Part shown: positions 35,397-49,500 of the stretch, in pieces
Position numbering within the stretch: the stretch's first letter is position 1
Layout of the letters: the number at the start of each line of letters is the position of its first letter
From: Simmondsia chinensis
Taxonomy: Eukaryota; Streptophyta; Magnoliopsida; Caryophyllales; Simmondsiaceae
Direction: 5' to 3'
Assembly: GCA_018398585.1 (NCBI GenBank)
Contig: JAGTTD010000024.1
Location: forward strand, 5,174,071 to 5,238,070
DNA: 64,000 bases
Translations under genes and position numbers: made by a program
Notes under the pieces: model-generated
The model's input: only the letters and a program-made list of their open reading frames with translations
What the model was told of the DNA's origin: nothing
Database searches by the model: none

Positions 35397-36020
35397 ATGC
35401 CTCAAATTTATGTATTTAGGATTTATGGGTTGCCGACGGGTCACCGATCGATCGGGGGATGTTCGATCGATCGGGTGAATTAAGAAGAAATTCAGTTTTT
35501 TGGCCGAGAGAGGGCCGAGAGAGGGCCGATCGATCGAGAGTCTGTTTGGCATAACCCTTGCCGTTTAATATAAATATGGGGTTAGGGGGTAAGTTTTAGG
35601 TATCCAATCAAAGAGAGCCGCCATCCAATCAGAATTCAATTAAAGAGAGAGCCGTCATAAAAAAGAGAGCATTACGAGAGTTAAAAGAAAGTGATTCATA
35701 ATTCTTTCATAAATCTCGTTCAGAGGAAGTGTCGTTGTAATCCTTCCATCATTCAAGTATCAATAAAGAATCTCCATCTCCATCCATGGTTTTCTCTCCT
35801 CTCGATTAAAGAGGGGCTTCTACGTAAATCATTGTGTATTGTTTCGTTTGTTCTTCCGTTTACCTATTTTGTTCACTTCTTGTTTGTGTGAGTCATATTA
35901 TTTGAATCGAATCAAGTGATTAGGGTTAACGGTTCCGCATCAAGTATCCATATTACAAATTGGTATCGTGTATACCAGATTTGTCAAGGTTAGATTTTCC
36001 TAACAATTGGTATCAGAGCA
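35397..36020 (+). mobile_element. Truncated LTR retrotransposon: one LTR plus primer binding site
   Basis: The LTR at 35397-36005 begins TGTTAGGAATATGCC and ends AGATTTTCCTAACA (9-bp inverted ends TGTTAGGAA). TTGGTATCAGAGCA, the initiator tRNA-Met primer site, follows at 36007-36020. No recognisable internal coding follows and no second LTR was found, so the element is cut after the leader. The LTR holds GATCGATC palindromes near 35440-35535, a TATAAATA-like box (about 35570) and pyrimidine-rich leader words. Confidence 0.85.
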
Positions 36021-36755
36021 TATCAAGTTTGTTCCAGATTTTTCTAACATAAATCATAAAGCAAAATAAATATAATATAATATACATATATAATTTTTCA
36101 TATACTTAATTTTTGTTAAATTAAAAATTATAGTTCTTCAACCACACTAGAAATGAATAAAAAAAAATGAAGCTTGTACATGGACAGGATAGTTTGTTAC
36201 AAACGATAATATGACTCACATTTCATATTCTCAAAGTCATATAAACAAAAATAACGAACTGATACATTCCCAAAAAACTTACAATCTCATACCTAATTCT
36301 ATCACGAATCAATCCATTTTCGGTAAGAGGTTCTCCCTTGCATTTGTTGGGGAAGATTAGAATTCCTCGTCTTTCTCACTCTCTAAACATGGTCAACGTC
36401 AGCATAATGGTGGAATCAAAAAAATAAACCATGCGAATCACAAAATAAAACCAACAACATACTGAAATTAGACAAAATTTGGAAAAATCGATAGAAAATC
36501 AACAAATCAAATTGAAAGGCGTCAAAATCACAAACCACACCAAAATCATATCAAAATTGAACAAATCGAACCAAAAGCACACAAAAATCACATGAAAAAT
36601 CAAAATATCGCACAAGAAGAACACGGTCAGCAGTATGATGTGGGTGAACACATAACGATGGGCAAAGTTCGAAAATCAAACCATAAGATGGATGAATGTC
36701 GAAAAAGGTCCGTCGAAACTCCAATGGAGGGTAGATGTACAAGGTCGAAACTCAC

Positions 36756-36900
36756 CTGATAGCAGCGGCGGCGGCGTCGGCGGCGGCGCAAGGTGTGGCG
36801 GCGGTCACGGACCCACGGCGCTGCGGCAATTGGTTGTGCTTCTGGTTGTCCGGAAAAGATAGGAGTGGAGTTGCTGGAGTTTAGGGTTTTAGGGATGAGT
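36756..36900 (-). other. Candidate non-coding first exon of GCD1
   Basis: On the minus strand a GC-rich block (AAACCCTAAACTCC, then GCCGCCGCC repeats) ends in CTATCAG followed by GTGAGTTTCG, an excellent splice donor at 36755-36754. A good acceptor, TTTTCAG, lies at about 34797 just upstream of the GCD1 ATG. This would make a 5' UTR intron of about 2 kb containing the truncated LTR at 35397. The exon's 5' end is unknown. It could instead belong to another transcript. Confidence 0.4.
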
Positions 36901-36904
36901 TGAT

Positions 36905-39900
36905 AATACCCTTTTATTTGTCCAACTCTACCTTTTATATTATTCGTATTATTTTTATAATGATAAATTTTTAATATAAGAGTTATAATTATCAGAGCAA
37001 AAATTATTATTATGAGAGTAATAATATAATTTACAAATAATGAGAGTTTTTGATAATTAAAATGATGAGAGCTACAAAATTATCTTAAAAACTATAATCT
37101 TACTATTGCAATAATAATTTTACCCTGACAATAATATTATTCTATTATTAAATACATAAACTATATATACTCGGTAATTTTTTGCTTAAACAAAGCTCAA
37201 ATACATTTATTTTTTTTATTCACATTTACCAGATTTCTCACTTGGTATATTAATACTTTAACAAAGCTCATATTAGATAGGACGAATATGTCGGTGAAAA
37301 TTCAAAATTGGGTGTTGAGGAAGATGAAGAAGGAGACGGATTAAATGAAAAGAGAACGTAATGAAGTATAATTCAAGGAATATAATATTCATACTTAACT
37401 TAAGTTTCAATTTGTGTGTTTAATCGTATGATAAAAGATTATTACCATCTAAACCGTAGTAATAAATAGTTAGTTTTTATAAGGCAAAAAGATCTTTTAG
37501 TATATATTTAGATATATAACTTTGAAAGCGTCGATCATCATGAAAAATATTAGGTTTTTGAAATCTAATAGTAGGACAAATAATTATTGAGTAATATTAT
37601 TGTCATGACAAAATTGTTATTACCTTCAAAGCAATTTTACAACCGTCATTGTTTGCAAGTCGTGTCATTACTTTAACGGTAACAGTTTTTGCTCTGCAGT
37701 AACAACTCCTATATTTAAAATTACTAATTTATAAAAAATAATATTAATTATTAATTATTTTTTTGTTAATTAATAACTTTCTATAATTTATGTCTAATAT
37801 ATACATTGAATACATGATATCATTATTAAATACATAATCTAAAAGTTTTTTAGATCTAGAAAGTTATACAAATTAAAGGGCATTTTGGTCTAACAAAATT
37901 TAGATCATTAATGACCCCTTGATAATAGTAAATTATGCTCTGAAAATATCAAGACTCTTAATTTATACCTTTGACTAAAGGTACTTTTGTTTCAAAATTT
38001 TTAATTTTTATTCTATGTTTCTATTTTTACTTCAATTTAGAATAAGAAACAAAAAATTTCTACTTCTACTTAGAAGTGTTTACCTTCGTCAAACACTTTT
38101 CAAATTTAAGGAACACTAGCATAGTGAAACCCTAGTGTGCAATCAATGACAAATGATGTTGTTTGGTACAATTTTTGTTGAGTGACTTGCACCCTGCTCT
38201 CTAAAAATCTTAAGTTTATTTAAATTGATTCACATCATTAATTTTGTCATAAAACTAACATTTTAGAGGTCATTTTGACCAAAAAAAGTAGAGGGATTAA
38301 CCTGAGAAAAGTTATAAATATCAGAGATTATTTTGAACAAAAGAAAAAAAATGAATGACCTATTTGAACAAACTTAAAAATATTAGATACCAACTATGTA
38401 AATAACTCAACTTTCGTTTGTATAACTCAACTTTTTTTGTAATTTTTAGTTAAAAAAATTTAAAAGTTAAATTTTTAAATAACAATTTACTGTCTTTTTA
38501 TATTTATTTAAGTTTAAAAAATGAAAAATAAAAAAATAAAAGCAAGGAAAAGAAGTTTCTAAAATATAATTTTAGTTTTCTAAAAAAAAAAAAACTACAT
38601 ATAAAAAACAATACTAGTATCACATAAAAATGACTCCCTTATATCGGTTTTCAGTTATTGTTTTCTATCTTAAAAAAACTAATAATTATACTTTAAAAGT
38701 AAATTTTTTTTTAACCTTTTTTTTTTTTTTTGGGTTTCAAGTGCAAGTTTGAATAAAAGGTGAAATAGAAAACTACAACAAGAAAATATTCATTTTTAAT
38801 TTATGAAGTAACATTATGAATAAAAAATAGAGGAATTATCATTTAGATATTCTAAGATTTGATCATTTATTATCAAAATAGTCTGACATTTTAATATATA
38901 TAATAAAATACCTTAAGGTTTAAATTTTTTATCACTTAGGTACCTTGAAGTTTTAAAAATTTACAGATACCTTTTTTGTTGAAATTCAATAGTTTTCGTT
39001 GGAAAATGCTGAATGGAATATAATATCTGACAAGATACTAGTATTTTAATAAGAATTTGAATTTTTTTGCCATAAAATACTAACCTAATATATGACTTCT
39101 GTAATATTTAGGGAATTTAATCAAAAAATTAATGACGTGGATCAATTGGATTTAATGTATGCTCGTTTAGGCTCAAACTTAACTTGTTTAGACATATTTA
39201 GACCAATTACAATGCTTTAACTTCACTAAACTTGGCTTTGAGCTCATGACGACTGAGCCTGGTTTTTGACAACACATAAATTATCACGTGCAAAATAAAG
39301 GTCAGCGGCAACAAGCGTGCCAAAATCTCCCAGTGACCCAAGTCAAAAGAGAAAAAGACACATGTTAAAAAAGAAATAACGAATATAATAATTAGTTCCA
39401 CTATCCTCTTTTTCTGTCTTTTGGTTTTGTTCTGTTTATGAGTCATCCCTAGTGGTAGTTGAGGCTTTTAGGGTATACCTGTTTTTTACTAATGTTCCTA
39501 TCTTTTCTGGTTTGTTGTTTTGATCTCCGTTCTTATACGGGTTGACTCATGACTCATTTGTTCGAGTTGTCTGCTTTGTATCGTGACTTTATCGCTAATT
39601 ATAAAACAATAATAATAATAATTAGAACCATCAGTCCAAGCTCTATTTGGTTCATAAAATATATTCTCTCTTAAGAAACATTTTCCATTGAAAAAGGAAT
39701 TGAGTTTCTAAAATCTTTTGCCCTCAACCAAGCGAGGCCTTAGGGGGGCATCTCTATTGGCTTGGAGGCCACTATTATTAAGTATCACCATACTCGTATC
39801 ATTTCAAGCATATCTTCCGGTTCTTTATATATATATTTGTCAAGGACTTTACATGTGAGTTTAGTAAAAAATTTATAGTAAAGTTGTGAGAAAGACGAGA

Positions 39901-40508
39901 TTCAACATATAAGCTTAGTTTACTTTACCTAATACCAATTGGGTGTCAAATACAACCCTGCTTGAGCTTACCTTATATACTCCAACTCCATGGATTGAGT
40001 CTAATGAAATTTAACAATATCCATTTTCCTACGTACTAAGTTGTACGCTGTATATATCACATTCTCATTAACATAGTCATTTTTAACCTTATCTACCAAT
40101 GTGTCCACTGCAGCATTCTCATCTCAGCTACATTCATTATACATCATTAAATCACCCATCCTGATACCACTCTTTCCCAAGCACACTTAACTTCGAAGTT
40201 CTACTAGGATCCGGTGACAAGAGTTCTAAGAACAGTAGAGCATAAAAAGTCTAATCACCATCGCGTATAACGTTCCCGAGTAAAACCCAGATATTGTAAT
40301 CAAACTTATGCAGTAAAATCAGAGATTTACAGTATTTCGCTTACACGGCACAATGCCACGACGTGGTTTCTCGTACTATGAGGAATCTGATTTCCTTATC
40401 ATCAAATATGGCATTTCTAGCAGCAATACCGTCAAAGAAACACCCAGAATAATGGTGCTGAATTCAATTCAGTCACGAGGATGCTTAACTGCTTGCGTAT
40501 GACTCTAA
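36905..40508. other. AT-rich intergenic region
   Basis: No gene was recognised. 36905-37180 repeats words also present at 4514-4627 (AATAATGAGAGTT, TTATCTTAAAAACTATAATC), suggesting copies of a small AT-rich repeat. 38090-38110 has an AAGTGTTT/AAACACTT pair. 40180-40500 is non-coding downstream of the aminoacylase gene. Confidence 0.4.
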
Positions 40509-43500
40509 TTACAACTCATCCTTGTAATCCGTGTTGGCTTGATGTTCGACGTAAGAAGCGTATGCTTTGATTATAGACACGTAGATGTCCACTCCTTTGA
40601 GATATTCATCCTTGTTCAGAAACTGAAACAAGTGAAACATGAATAAGAGTTAGATATCAGATCTTTTTCTTTTTAATAAATGAAAAAGTTGATGTTCAGT
40701 ATGAGTATAAAATGGAAAGTCTAGAAGATGAACGTCGTCCCTTAAAACCGCATACCCCCAACCCCGACCCCCAAGGCATCTGGCAGTTGATGACTTGAAA
40801 CCAAAAATGTCCAATGAACATTCCATAAATGCCAAAAGATATGCCAAAACAGCCAGGTGACCAATCAAAGGTCAGTCAACTGACGCCACGCCTTCCTACC
40901 CTCTCGCTATTCCAATATTAGTCGCCCTCCAGCAACGTCTCTGTAGACATGTCGCGTACACCTCCACTTCCACAACCACCGTATCTCCCCAAAACACCTC
41001 AATCTGAAGCATGATCAAATACTCAAGATCACAATTTGCCTCACCCATGACAACCACCTCAACAGTGCCAGGACAAACTCGGCATCCTCACCTCGTCTCC
41101 AACTGTGCCCACAATAAACCCGACGTGCAGTTTCTCGACCCCCTTGGCATCTGCCTCGAGAACCCCACGCACCACCCACCCCATGTGTGGAGCTTCACCT
41201 AACACCTTCAGATTTGTACTCCGTCACCCTAATTCTCCTCCACTGCTGTTGCTAACACTAGTCAACTGCATTTACAGTTTGTTTCAATAGACACAGAGTA
41301 TGCAACCTTAAAAAAGGTTGGCCCTAATAAGGCACTTGAGACTTTGAATCCTAGAATTGGGTGCAAATAATTCTTTGAGGCCACCCACTGGATCTTCGCA
41401 CTCAAACTTACTTATTATACAGAGGAAACTTCTAATAAGTGATGGGTGCAACCAGGGGATTACCATGTTTAAGCTGGCCCAGACATTCCATTTACCAATA
41501 AAAGATACAATATACATAAACTATGTTGCTTGGATTTTCCATTTTACCGTGAAGTATTCATGTTCTACCATCAAATATCAGGATATGATATGACACTTTG
41601 TTAGACCGAACATAAACGAAAAATCCTTGAACATGTTTGCATACATCCTTACCAGGACTAAATCACGTCATTCCTGGATAATACATGAGCGAGCAAAAGT
41701 TGCATTGCAACGATTTGTTTCATCTTCCTTTGGGCTTATCTTGATTTTCTTCTACTTTTTCTGATGCTAAAAGGTTGGCTCAAGTAGTAAGACCAAAACA
41801 TTCCCTTAATTGGGTGCAATAATTTCCTTCGGGTCACTCATTGGGTCTATAGGCCCAACTTACGCACTCAAAGACTTCCGAGTGGGTGGTCGCATAACCT
41901 GGGAAATATTCGATGTGCTCGTAAACTGGCTTGGCACCCAAGTTACCATTTCTTTTGTTTTATTTTCCTTTTCTCCACAACCTTTCTATTCCCTGCAGAT
42001 AAACACGGGACTAAGCGCACATTGATATAAATCCATGCACTTCTTTGTTATTATGATTTGTTAATATTTTAGCCTCACTCTTGTTTTGCCTACATGCTCC
42101 AAACAAGAGAGCCCCCACGAGAAAATTTTCCAGACCCGTCATTGCTTGAAATGAAATAGAAAGCAGACTGATCCGAAGCACACTTTAGGAAATGAATGTA
42201 TGCAGATAATAGAAATCAGATACCTCATTGTGGTCGTGTAGAAGAATAGGAGTATTGGCCATAGGAGAAAATCCAATTGCAGGCACACCGATTTCCCGAA
42301 AGTAGCGAGCATCTGTTGAGGCTGGGAAGATTTCTGGCTTCGCAAGTTTTCCCCCAGCATTGCGAACAGATTCTTCCAAAAGGACCCACCATGGGTTTGA
42401 ACTATCAGCCACAGTCAAGGCTGGCTTCCCAGATTTGTTTAGCACTGGAACCTTCTGCTTGAACTGCATAATCGAAGATCAAACATTAGAGCATCCACAA
42501 CTGTTGTTCTATTTTACACTTTCCAAAGTTTGAACTTGGCTACTTAAAATAAAGTGCTAGTGTCAGTCGCTCAAAGGAATTGCATAATCCTTGAATGCAG
42601 CCAAGAGTCACTAGGGATTTCAGTACTAACTATTCAGCTAGTTAGAGTCCATTGGAGTGTCAGAAATCCTTGTATCCATAAGATCTTGAACTCTTACAAT
42701 ATAGGTTATCTAAACTTTCCGAATACAGTGTTTCTTTTGGTGGGGGAGGGGGAAACGGTCATTTGTTATACATTCCAATAACATTATATTGGCTCTGTTT
42801 GGTTGGATGATTTTCGTCCAGAATTCCCCTGAAAAGATTTTAAAATTTTTTTTGAACATTTTGGCTTGTTTGACTTAGGAAATCAATTTTATTACATATA
42901 CTGGATATAAATCATCTAATTCATTTGAAGTCGATCTAAGACAAGGGTATAAGATCAAAACGGAAAAGTGTGCGGAAATAAACAATATACTCGGATCTCA
43001 ATCGAATCAAATACCACGACAATATGAGAAACAATCGGACTAAAAGAGAAACGAAACAATAGACATGTAAACCCCTTTACAAGCGAAAGGGGAGAAAACC
43101 ACGGGCGAAGATCGGAGCTTTTATTATTGAACAAAAGAAGAAGACGAATTACAAAGATTTTCTCTCTCACACACTCTCATTTTGATTGGTGCGGTGCCGC
43201 CAAGGGAAATAACCTCACTTTGCTTTTTGGATGAAAAATATGATGTACCCACGTCCGTATTTATAGAAGCGCATAAACCCTGTTTCCCGATCGATCGGGG
43301 TCCCGATCGATCAGTTCCCCACCGATCGATCAGCCGCCTCTCTGTAAGCGTCCCTTGTTTAAGTAACATTCCCGATCGATCGAGCTCCACCCGATCGATC
43401 GGGGTCTTCACGGCCCTTCTTCTTAATGCGCCAAGTGATTTTGAGACATAAACCTAACAAATCTCCACCTTGGCTCAAAATCAACATCAACAATAAAACA

Positions 43501-46500
43501 AACTCCACCTTCTCCACAATCGCCCCCTCAATCGGGGCTAACATACATCATACTGAAAGACCCACTAAATTCGAGCAATGCTCGAACTTGTTACCTGGTA
43601 GAACTTTTTTGAACATGTCAGCTGGGTTATCTTCAGTCCCAATCTTCCTCAACTCCACCTTTCGCTCGTCAATCAGATCTCTGATAAAGTGATGCTTCAC
43701 ATCAATATGTTTCGTTCGGTCATGATGAGTCATCTGATCTTTCGCTAGGTGAATAGCGGACTGACTATCACAGTATACTTTAACTGTTCCCTGCTCGACA
43801 CTGATCTCACTGATCAATCCTCTCAACCAGACGGCTTCTTTGAACGCTTCTGTTACTGCCATGTACTCGGCCTCGATAGTAGATTGTGCTGTAACAGGCT
43901 GCAAACACGCTCTCCAACTGATAGCTGTGTCACCTAAACAAAACACATACCCTGAAGTGGACTTCCTCTTATCAAGGTCTCCACCATAGTCAGAATCTAC
44001 ATACCCAACCAAACAGCACTTACTTTTCCCATATTCCAAACACAAATCAGAGGTTCCACGAAGATACCTGAGAATTCACTTTACTGCATGCCAATGTTCT
44101 CTGCCCGGATTCGCCATGTACCTACTAACTCTGCTCACAGCAAAAGCAATATCTGGACGCGTACAGACCATCGCATACATAATACTGCCCACTGCACTAG
44201 AATAAGGAATCTGAGACATGTACCTGATGTCCTCCTCAGTCTGAGGCGAATCTAATGCTGAGAGTCTGAAATGAGCTGCTAAAGGCGTGCTAACCGGGTT
44301 AGCATCCTTCATATGAAACCTGTCTAAAACCTTCTCAATATACTTCTCCTGAGACAAGTATAATTTTCCAGCTTCTCGGTCTCTATGAATTTCCATGCCT
44401 AATATCTTCTTAGCTCGCTCCAAGATCCTTCATCTCAAATTCACTCTTCAGCATTGATTTCAAATCATCGACATCTTTCATATCTCGTGCTGCTATTAAC
44501 ATATCATCAACGTACAAAAGCAAGTAAACAAAGCCTGAATCTGTCTTTCTGAAGTACACACAACTGTCGTACTTACTCCTGATGTAATCATGACTTGTCA
44601 TGAACCGATCAAATCTCCTATACCACTGTCTAGGAGATTGCTTTAAACCATATAAAGACCTTCTAAGCAAACACACATGATTTTCTTTTCCTTCAACAAC
44701 AAAACCCTCGGGCTGATGCATAAAGATACTCTCTTCTAGTTCACCATACAAGAATGCAGTTTTGACATCCAATTGTTCAAGTTCAAAATCATGCATGGCA
44801 ACCAAAGACAATAATGCACGAATCGAAGTGTGTCTAACTACAGGTGAGAAAATATCATGAAAATCAACACCTTGGACCTGACTATAGCCTTTAGCTACCA
44901 AACGTGCCTTGTACCTCGCATCTTCCACTCCAGGAATGCCCTCTTTTCTCTTGAAGACCCATTTGCATCCAACCAGTCTTTTCCCTGTAGGAGGCTTCAC
45001 CAGTTCCTAAGTCTGATTCTTATGAAGAGACAACATCTCTTCATTCATAGCAACGAGCCACTTCTCAGCATCTGATCTCGATACAGCCTCTGTATAAGAA
45101 GTCGGCTCACTGTCATCTAACGTTTCAGCAGTAGAGAGGGCATAGGCAATCATCTCCTCATACCCATATCTCTCAGGAGGCCTGATCTGTCGCCTCGGTC
45201 TACCACCAGCTATAGTAATATTCTCCACCTGCTGACCTGTTTCTGCATTATCAGTAACAACATCAGAAACCCGTACCTGAGGTGCTGGAATACTCTCAAG
45301 CTGAACAATCTGCTGATCTGACTGTATCTCTGTATCATCAGGTGTCCCAACCTCAACATTATCTCTGTCAATGGAGGGGGTGTGTGGCGGATTAAGTAGA
45401 GCAGACTCATCGAAAATAACATCTCTACTCGTCAGAAACTTCTGAACACATGGATCCCACAATCTATATCCCTTCACACCTGACGTATAACCAAAAAAGA
45501 TGCACTTCTTGGCCCTAGGCTCCAGCTTTCCATCATTAACATATGCATATGCAGGACAACCAAAAACTTTGATCTGAGAATAATCAGAAGTTGAACCAGA
45601 CCATACCTCTTCAGGAGTCTTCATCTGTAATGAAGAATGCGGTGTCTTGTTCACAAGGTAGCAAGCCATGCTAACTGCTTCTGCCCACCATTCTCTCTTT
45701 AAACCTGCATTTGAAAGCATACAACGAGCCTTCTCAAGTAACGTCCTGTTTAACCTTTCAGCCACTCCATTCTGTTGAGGTCGACTTGTACATGTCCTGT
45801 GTCTGACTATGCTCCGATCTTCACAAAATTTAGTGAAGTCACCTTCGACAAACTCAAGACCATTATCAGTCCTCAACCTCTTGATCGGCTTCCCTGTCTG
45901 TTTTTCAAGCAGAACTTTCCACTTCTTGAAGATATCATACACTTCATTTTTCTGCTTAAGAAAATAGACCCAAACTTTACGTGAATAGTCATCAGTGAAC
46001 GTTAGAAGATACCAGGACCCACCTTTAGAAGCCACTCTGGAAGGTCCCCACAGATCAGAATGTATGTAGTCTAACGTTCCTTTGGTCTGATGCACTGCTG
46101 CCTTGAAGCTGACTCTCTTCTGCTTCCCATAAATACAGTGCTCAAAGAATTCCATCAGTCCTGTTGACTGACCACAAAGAAGTCCCCTTTTACTCAGCTC
46201 AGACAATGCTTTGTCACCAATATGACCCATTCTCATGTGCCATAGTCTTGCGATCTCTGCATCTGTCATAGCAGATGTGGAAACAACAACTGCACCTGTC
46301 ACGGTTGTACCTGCAAGCTCATACAAAGTACCAAACCTATTTCCTTTCATCACAATTAATGCACCCTTACTGACCCGCATGACTCCACCTTCAGCAGTGT
46401 ACTTGTACCCATTAGATTCAAGGGTGCCTAGAGAAATCAAGTTCTTTTTCAAATCCAGGACGTGACGAACGTCACTTAAGGTTCTAATAGTTCCATCAAA

Positions 46501-49500
46501 CATTCTCACACGGACTGTTCCAACACCCACTACCTTACAAGCAGCATCATTACCCATCAAGACAACCCCACCTTGTATAGACTTATACGTAGAATACCAG
46601 TCTCTGTTTGGAGTAACATGAAACGAACAACCCGAATCCATGACCCACTTATCTATGGACCTGGACTGAGAATCAGCATCTAATAGAAATTCCCCTTCAC
46701 TATCCTCCTCTACAACACTAGCCTCAGCGGACTTGTCTTTACCCTGGTCACCCCTGTTACCCTCTTTTGATTTATTCTTATATATGTAACAGTCTTTCTT
46801 TATGTGCCCTTTTTTGTGACAATAGTGACATGACAGGTTCTTATGTCTAGATTTGGACCTAGACTTATTCCCACCATTGGATCCCCTATGTTCTGATCGA
46901 CCTCTCACATGTAAGCCACTAACCGAGTCATTCACCGAGTCAGATAATTCCTTATCTACCCATTCTTTACTCACTAGGTTTCTTTTTACTTCATCAACAG
47001 TAATAGTTGGCCTACCCCCGTATATCATGCTTTCTACGAAGCCCTTATAGGCATTAGAGAGCAAACACAGTAATATCATAGCTTGATCCTCGTCCTTAGG
47101 GACATCATCCAAAGCCTTTAATTCATGAATAATTGAGGTAAATTCGCTAGGATGGTTTTTAAGAGATGTACCTTCTGACATACGAAAAGTGTACAATCGC
47201 CGTTTCACTGCGAGTTTGTTGGAGACTGACTTGTGGCAAAACATGTCTAACAATTTCTCCCATAACTCCTGTGCGGTTTTAATCTCCAATACCTCTGACA
47301 AAACATCGTCAGCCAAACACATCTGTATAGCCGTGAGAGCCTTCCCATCCAACTCTTCCCATTGTGCCTCGGTCAACGTTTCTGATTTCTTCTCTTTCCC
47401 CTCCAGTGCTTTCTTCAAGCCGTTCTGAGTCAGGAGTCCTTTCACACGGACTTGCCATAAGCTAAAGCTTCCCTGACCATTGAATTTCTCAACCTCGGTT
47501 TTGATACCTGATGCCATTGTATCAATTCGAAGAACCAAGCTCTAATACCAATTTGTGCGGAAATAAACAATATACTCGGATCTCAATCGAATCAAATACC
47601 ACGACAATAACGAGAAACAATCGGACTAAAAGAGAAACGAAACAATAGACACAAGGATTTACGTGGAAACCCCTTTACAATCGAAAGGGGAGAAAACCAC
47701 GGGCGAAGATCGGAGCTTTTATTATTGAACAAAAGAAGAAGACGAATTACAAAGATTCTCTCTCTCACACACTCTCGTTTTGATTGGTGCGGCGCCGCCA
47801 AGGGAAATAACCTCACTTTGCTTTTTGGATGAAAAATATGACGTACCCACGTCCGTATTTATAGAAGCGCGTAAACCCTGTTTCCCGATCGATCGGCCGC
47901 CTCTTTGTAAGCGTCCCTTGTTTACGTAACATTCCCGATCGATCGAGCTCCACCCGATTGATCGGGGTCTTTATGGCCCTTCTTCTTAATGCGCCAAGTG
48001 ATTTTGAGACATAAACCTAACAAAAAGGTATCCCCTCCCATGAAGGAAATTAGGATACTTTTACTGACTAATCACAATAGAGAATCATTGAAATTTTCAT
48101 GAAACCAAACAGAGGCTTAGGGAAATAATAGTTTTTTGGTTGTAGCATGACCCACATCTTTGCTACTATTAGGAGGTGTTAAGATCCAACTTTTGTCTAG
48201 GGCCAGACCGAACTGGTTCCCATTTAAGTTCCAGTTACTAGATTGATGATACAAGCAATGGAAAATGTAAAGGACAACCTAATAATTTACAATATAAATA
48301 TTTATCAGGATTCATGGATTGTAATTTGTAACAAGAAAGCAGATCAGCCACTCAATGGAAGACTTATCCATGCACAATATCTGTAGGTTAGAAATTCCGC
48401 CCCTGCGGAAGAGAACCCGTATACAAATAACAAGACACAAGGAATTGTTTGCCTTTCCCACTTTTTCTTTTGACTTGTTTCCTTTATCTATTGCTTCAAT
48501 ATCTGTCAAGTTCTGCATCTTTAAGATACTGTGGTCCTGCTTCTTTCCAAAAACTAAGGGCATGTTTGGTATCATTTTCTATGTTTCTAGTTTTAATGTT
48601 CTTAGAAACTAAAAACCACTTTTCAAAAATGATTTTTCTTGTTTTCTGTTTATCAGTTTTTTCCTAATTTGAATAAAAACTTAAAGCAAAAAAATTAAAA
48701 ACAAGGAAAAAAAAATCATTTGCATTTAATTTTCCAAATAGGCTGCAACCAAAATTGGTCTCTGGCAATTCTACCTCAAATGTCATGTTGCGTGCAGCAG
48801 GAGCCCACTCCTCAGATATCCGTTTTTCCAAGGCTTCTTCATTAGCTGTTGGTGGAACCCGAATGTCGAAACCTGCTTCAGCTTCAGAAGGCTGCAAATT
48901 CATCACAAAACCCTGAGGCACAGAGAAGAAATATCGTGTCAGGACACAAGGCACCAGAACACATGCTACTATCAGGTAGCCACTACCAAGATCAAATGAA
49001 ATACATATTCTGATCATTGTACTCCTTGCGTGCAATAAGACAGGCAATTAACTTCTAGCTTTTCACGAAAAAAGGAGGATCCTTGACAAGTAGATAAGCT
49101 ACTATAGGTCCCATTGTTTTCCCGATAGCCTAGATAAAGATTGAGACAAACAGTATGCTTTAATAAGCAAATCACATGGACAACCTATGTCAAATTAGGC
49201 AAGAGGCATTTTTGCCATTCCAGGGATGGACATGTTTACTGAATGCTCATCGAGCATCGAAACATGGGACCACCAAGGAACCAATTACAGAACCATCTGA
49301 TGGTACAAATTATAGCTAGATATCATGTCTTTGGATGATCATGTAACACAATCACTGGTACGGGTGGCATAATTTTGATTTTTACAGAACAAAAAAAAAA
49401 AAAAAAAGACCTAAGAGGGTACCAACACAGAAGCACCGGATCCCATTAGAACTCCGAAGTTAAGCATGCTTGGGCGAGAGTAGTATCAAGATGGGTGACC

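Larger units (their letters stand above)
42969..48022 (-). mobile_element. Ty1/copia retrotransposon with both LTRs, in an aminoacylase intron
   Basis: LTRs at 42969-43459 and 47554-48022 begin TGTGCGGAAATAAACAATAT and end GACATAAACCTAACA. The AAAAG duplication lies at 42964-42968 and 48023-48027. The primer site TTGGTATTAGAGCTTGGTT (minus strand, about 47535-47553) resembles the initiator tRNA-Met complement. It stands in the same transcriptional direction as the host gene. Confidence 0.95.
42791..48118. mobile_element. Small inverted-repeat element (MITE) split by a copia element
   Basis: GGCTCTGTTTGGTTGGATGA at the left and CATGAAACCAAACAGAGGC at the right are inverted ends (13 of 14 bases alike over GGCTCTGTTTGGTT). 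Without the copia insertion the element is about 275 bp. No convincing target duplication was seen. It lies in the third visible intron of the aminoacylase gene. Confidence 0.6.

Noticed and set aside
41011..41290. Proline/threonine-rich plus-strand frames in an aminoacylase intron
   Set aside because: Short, overlapping in two frames, inside an intron, no recognisable domain.
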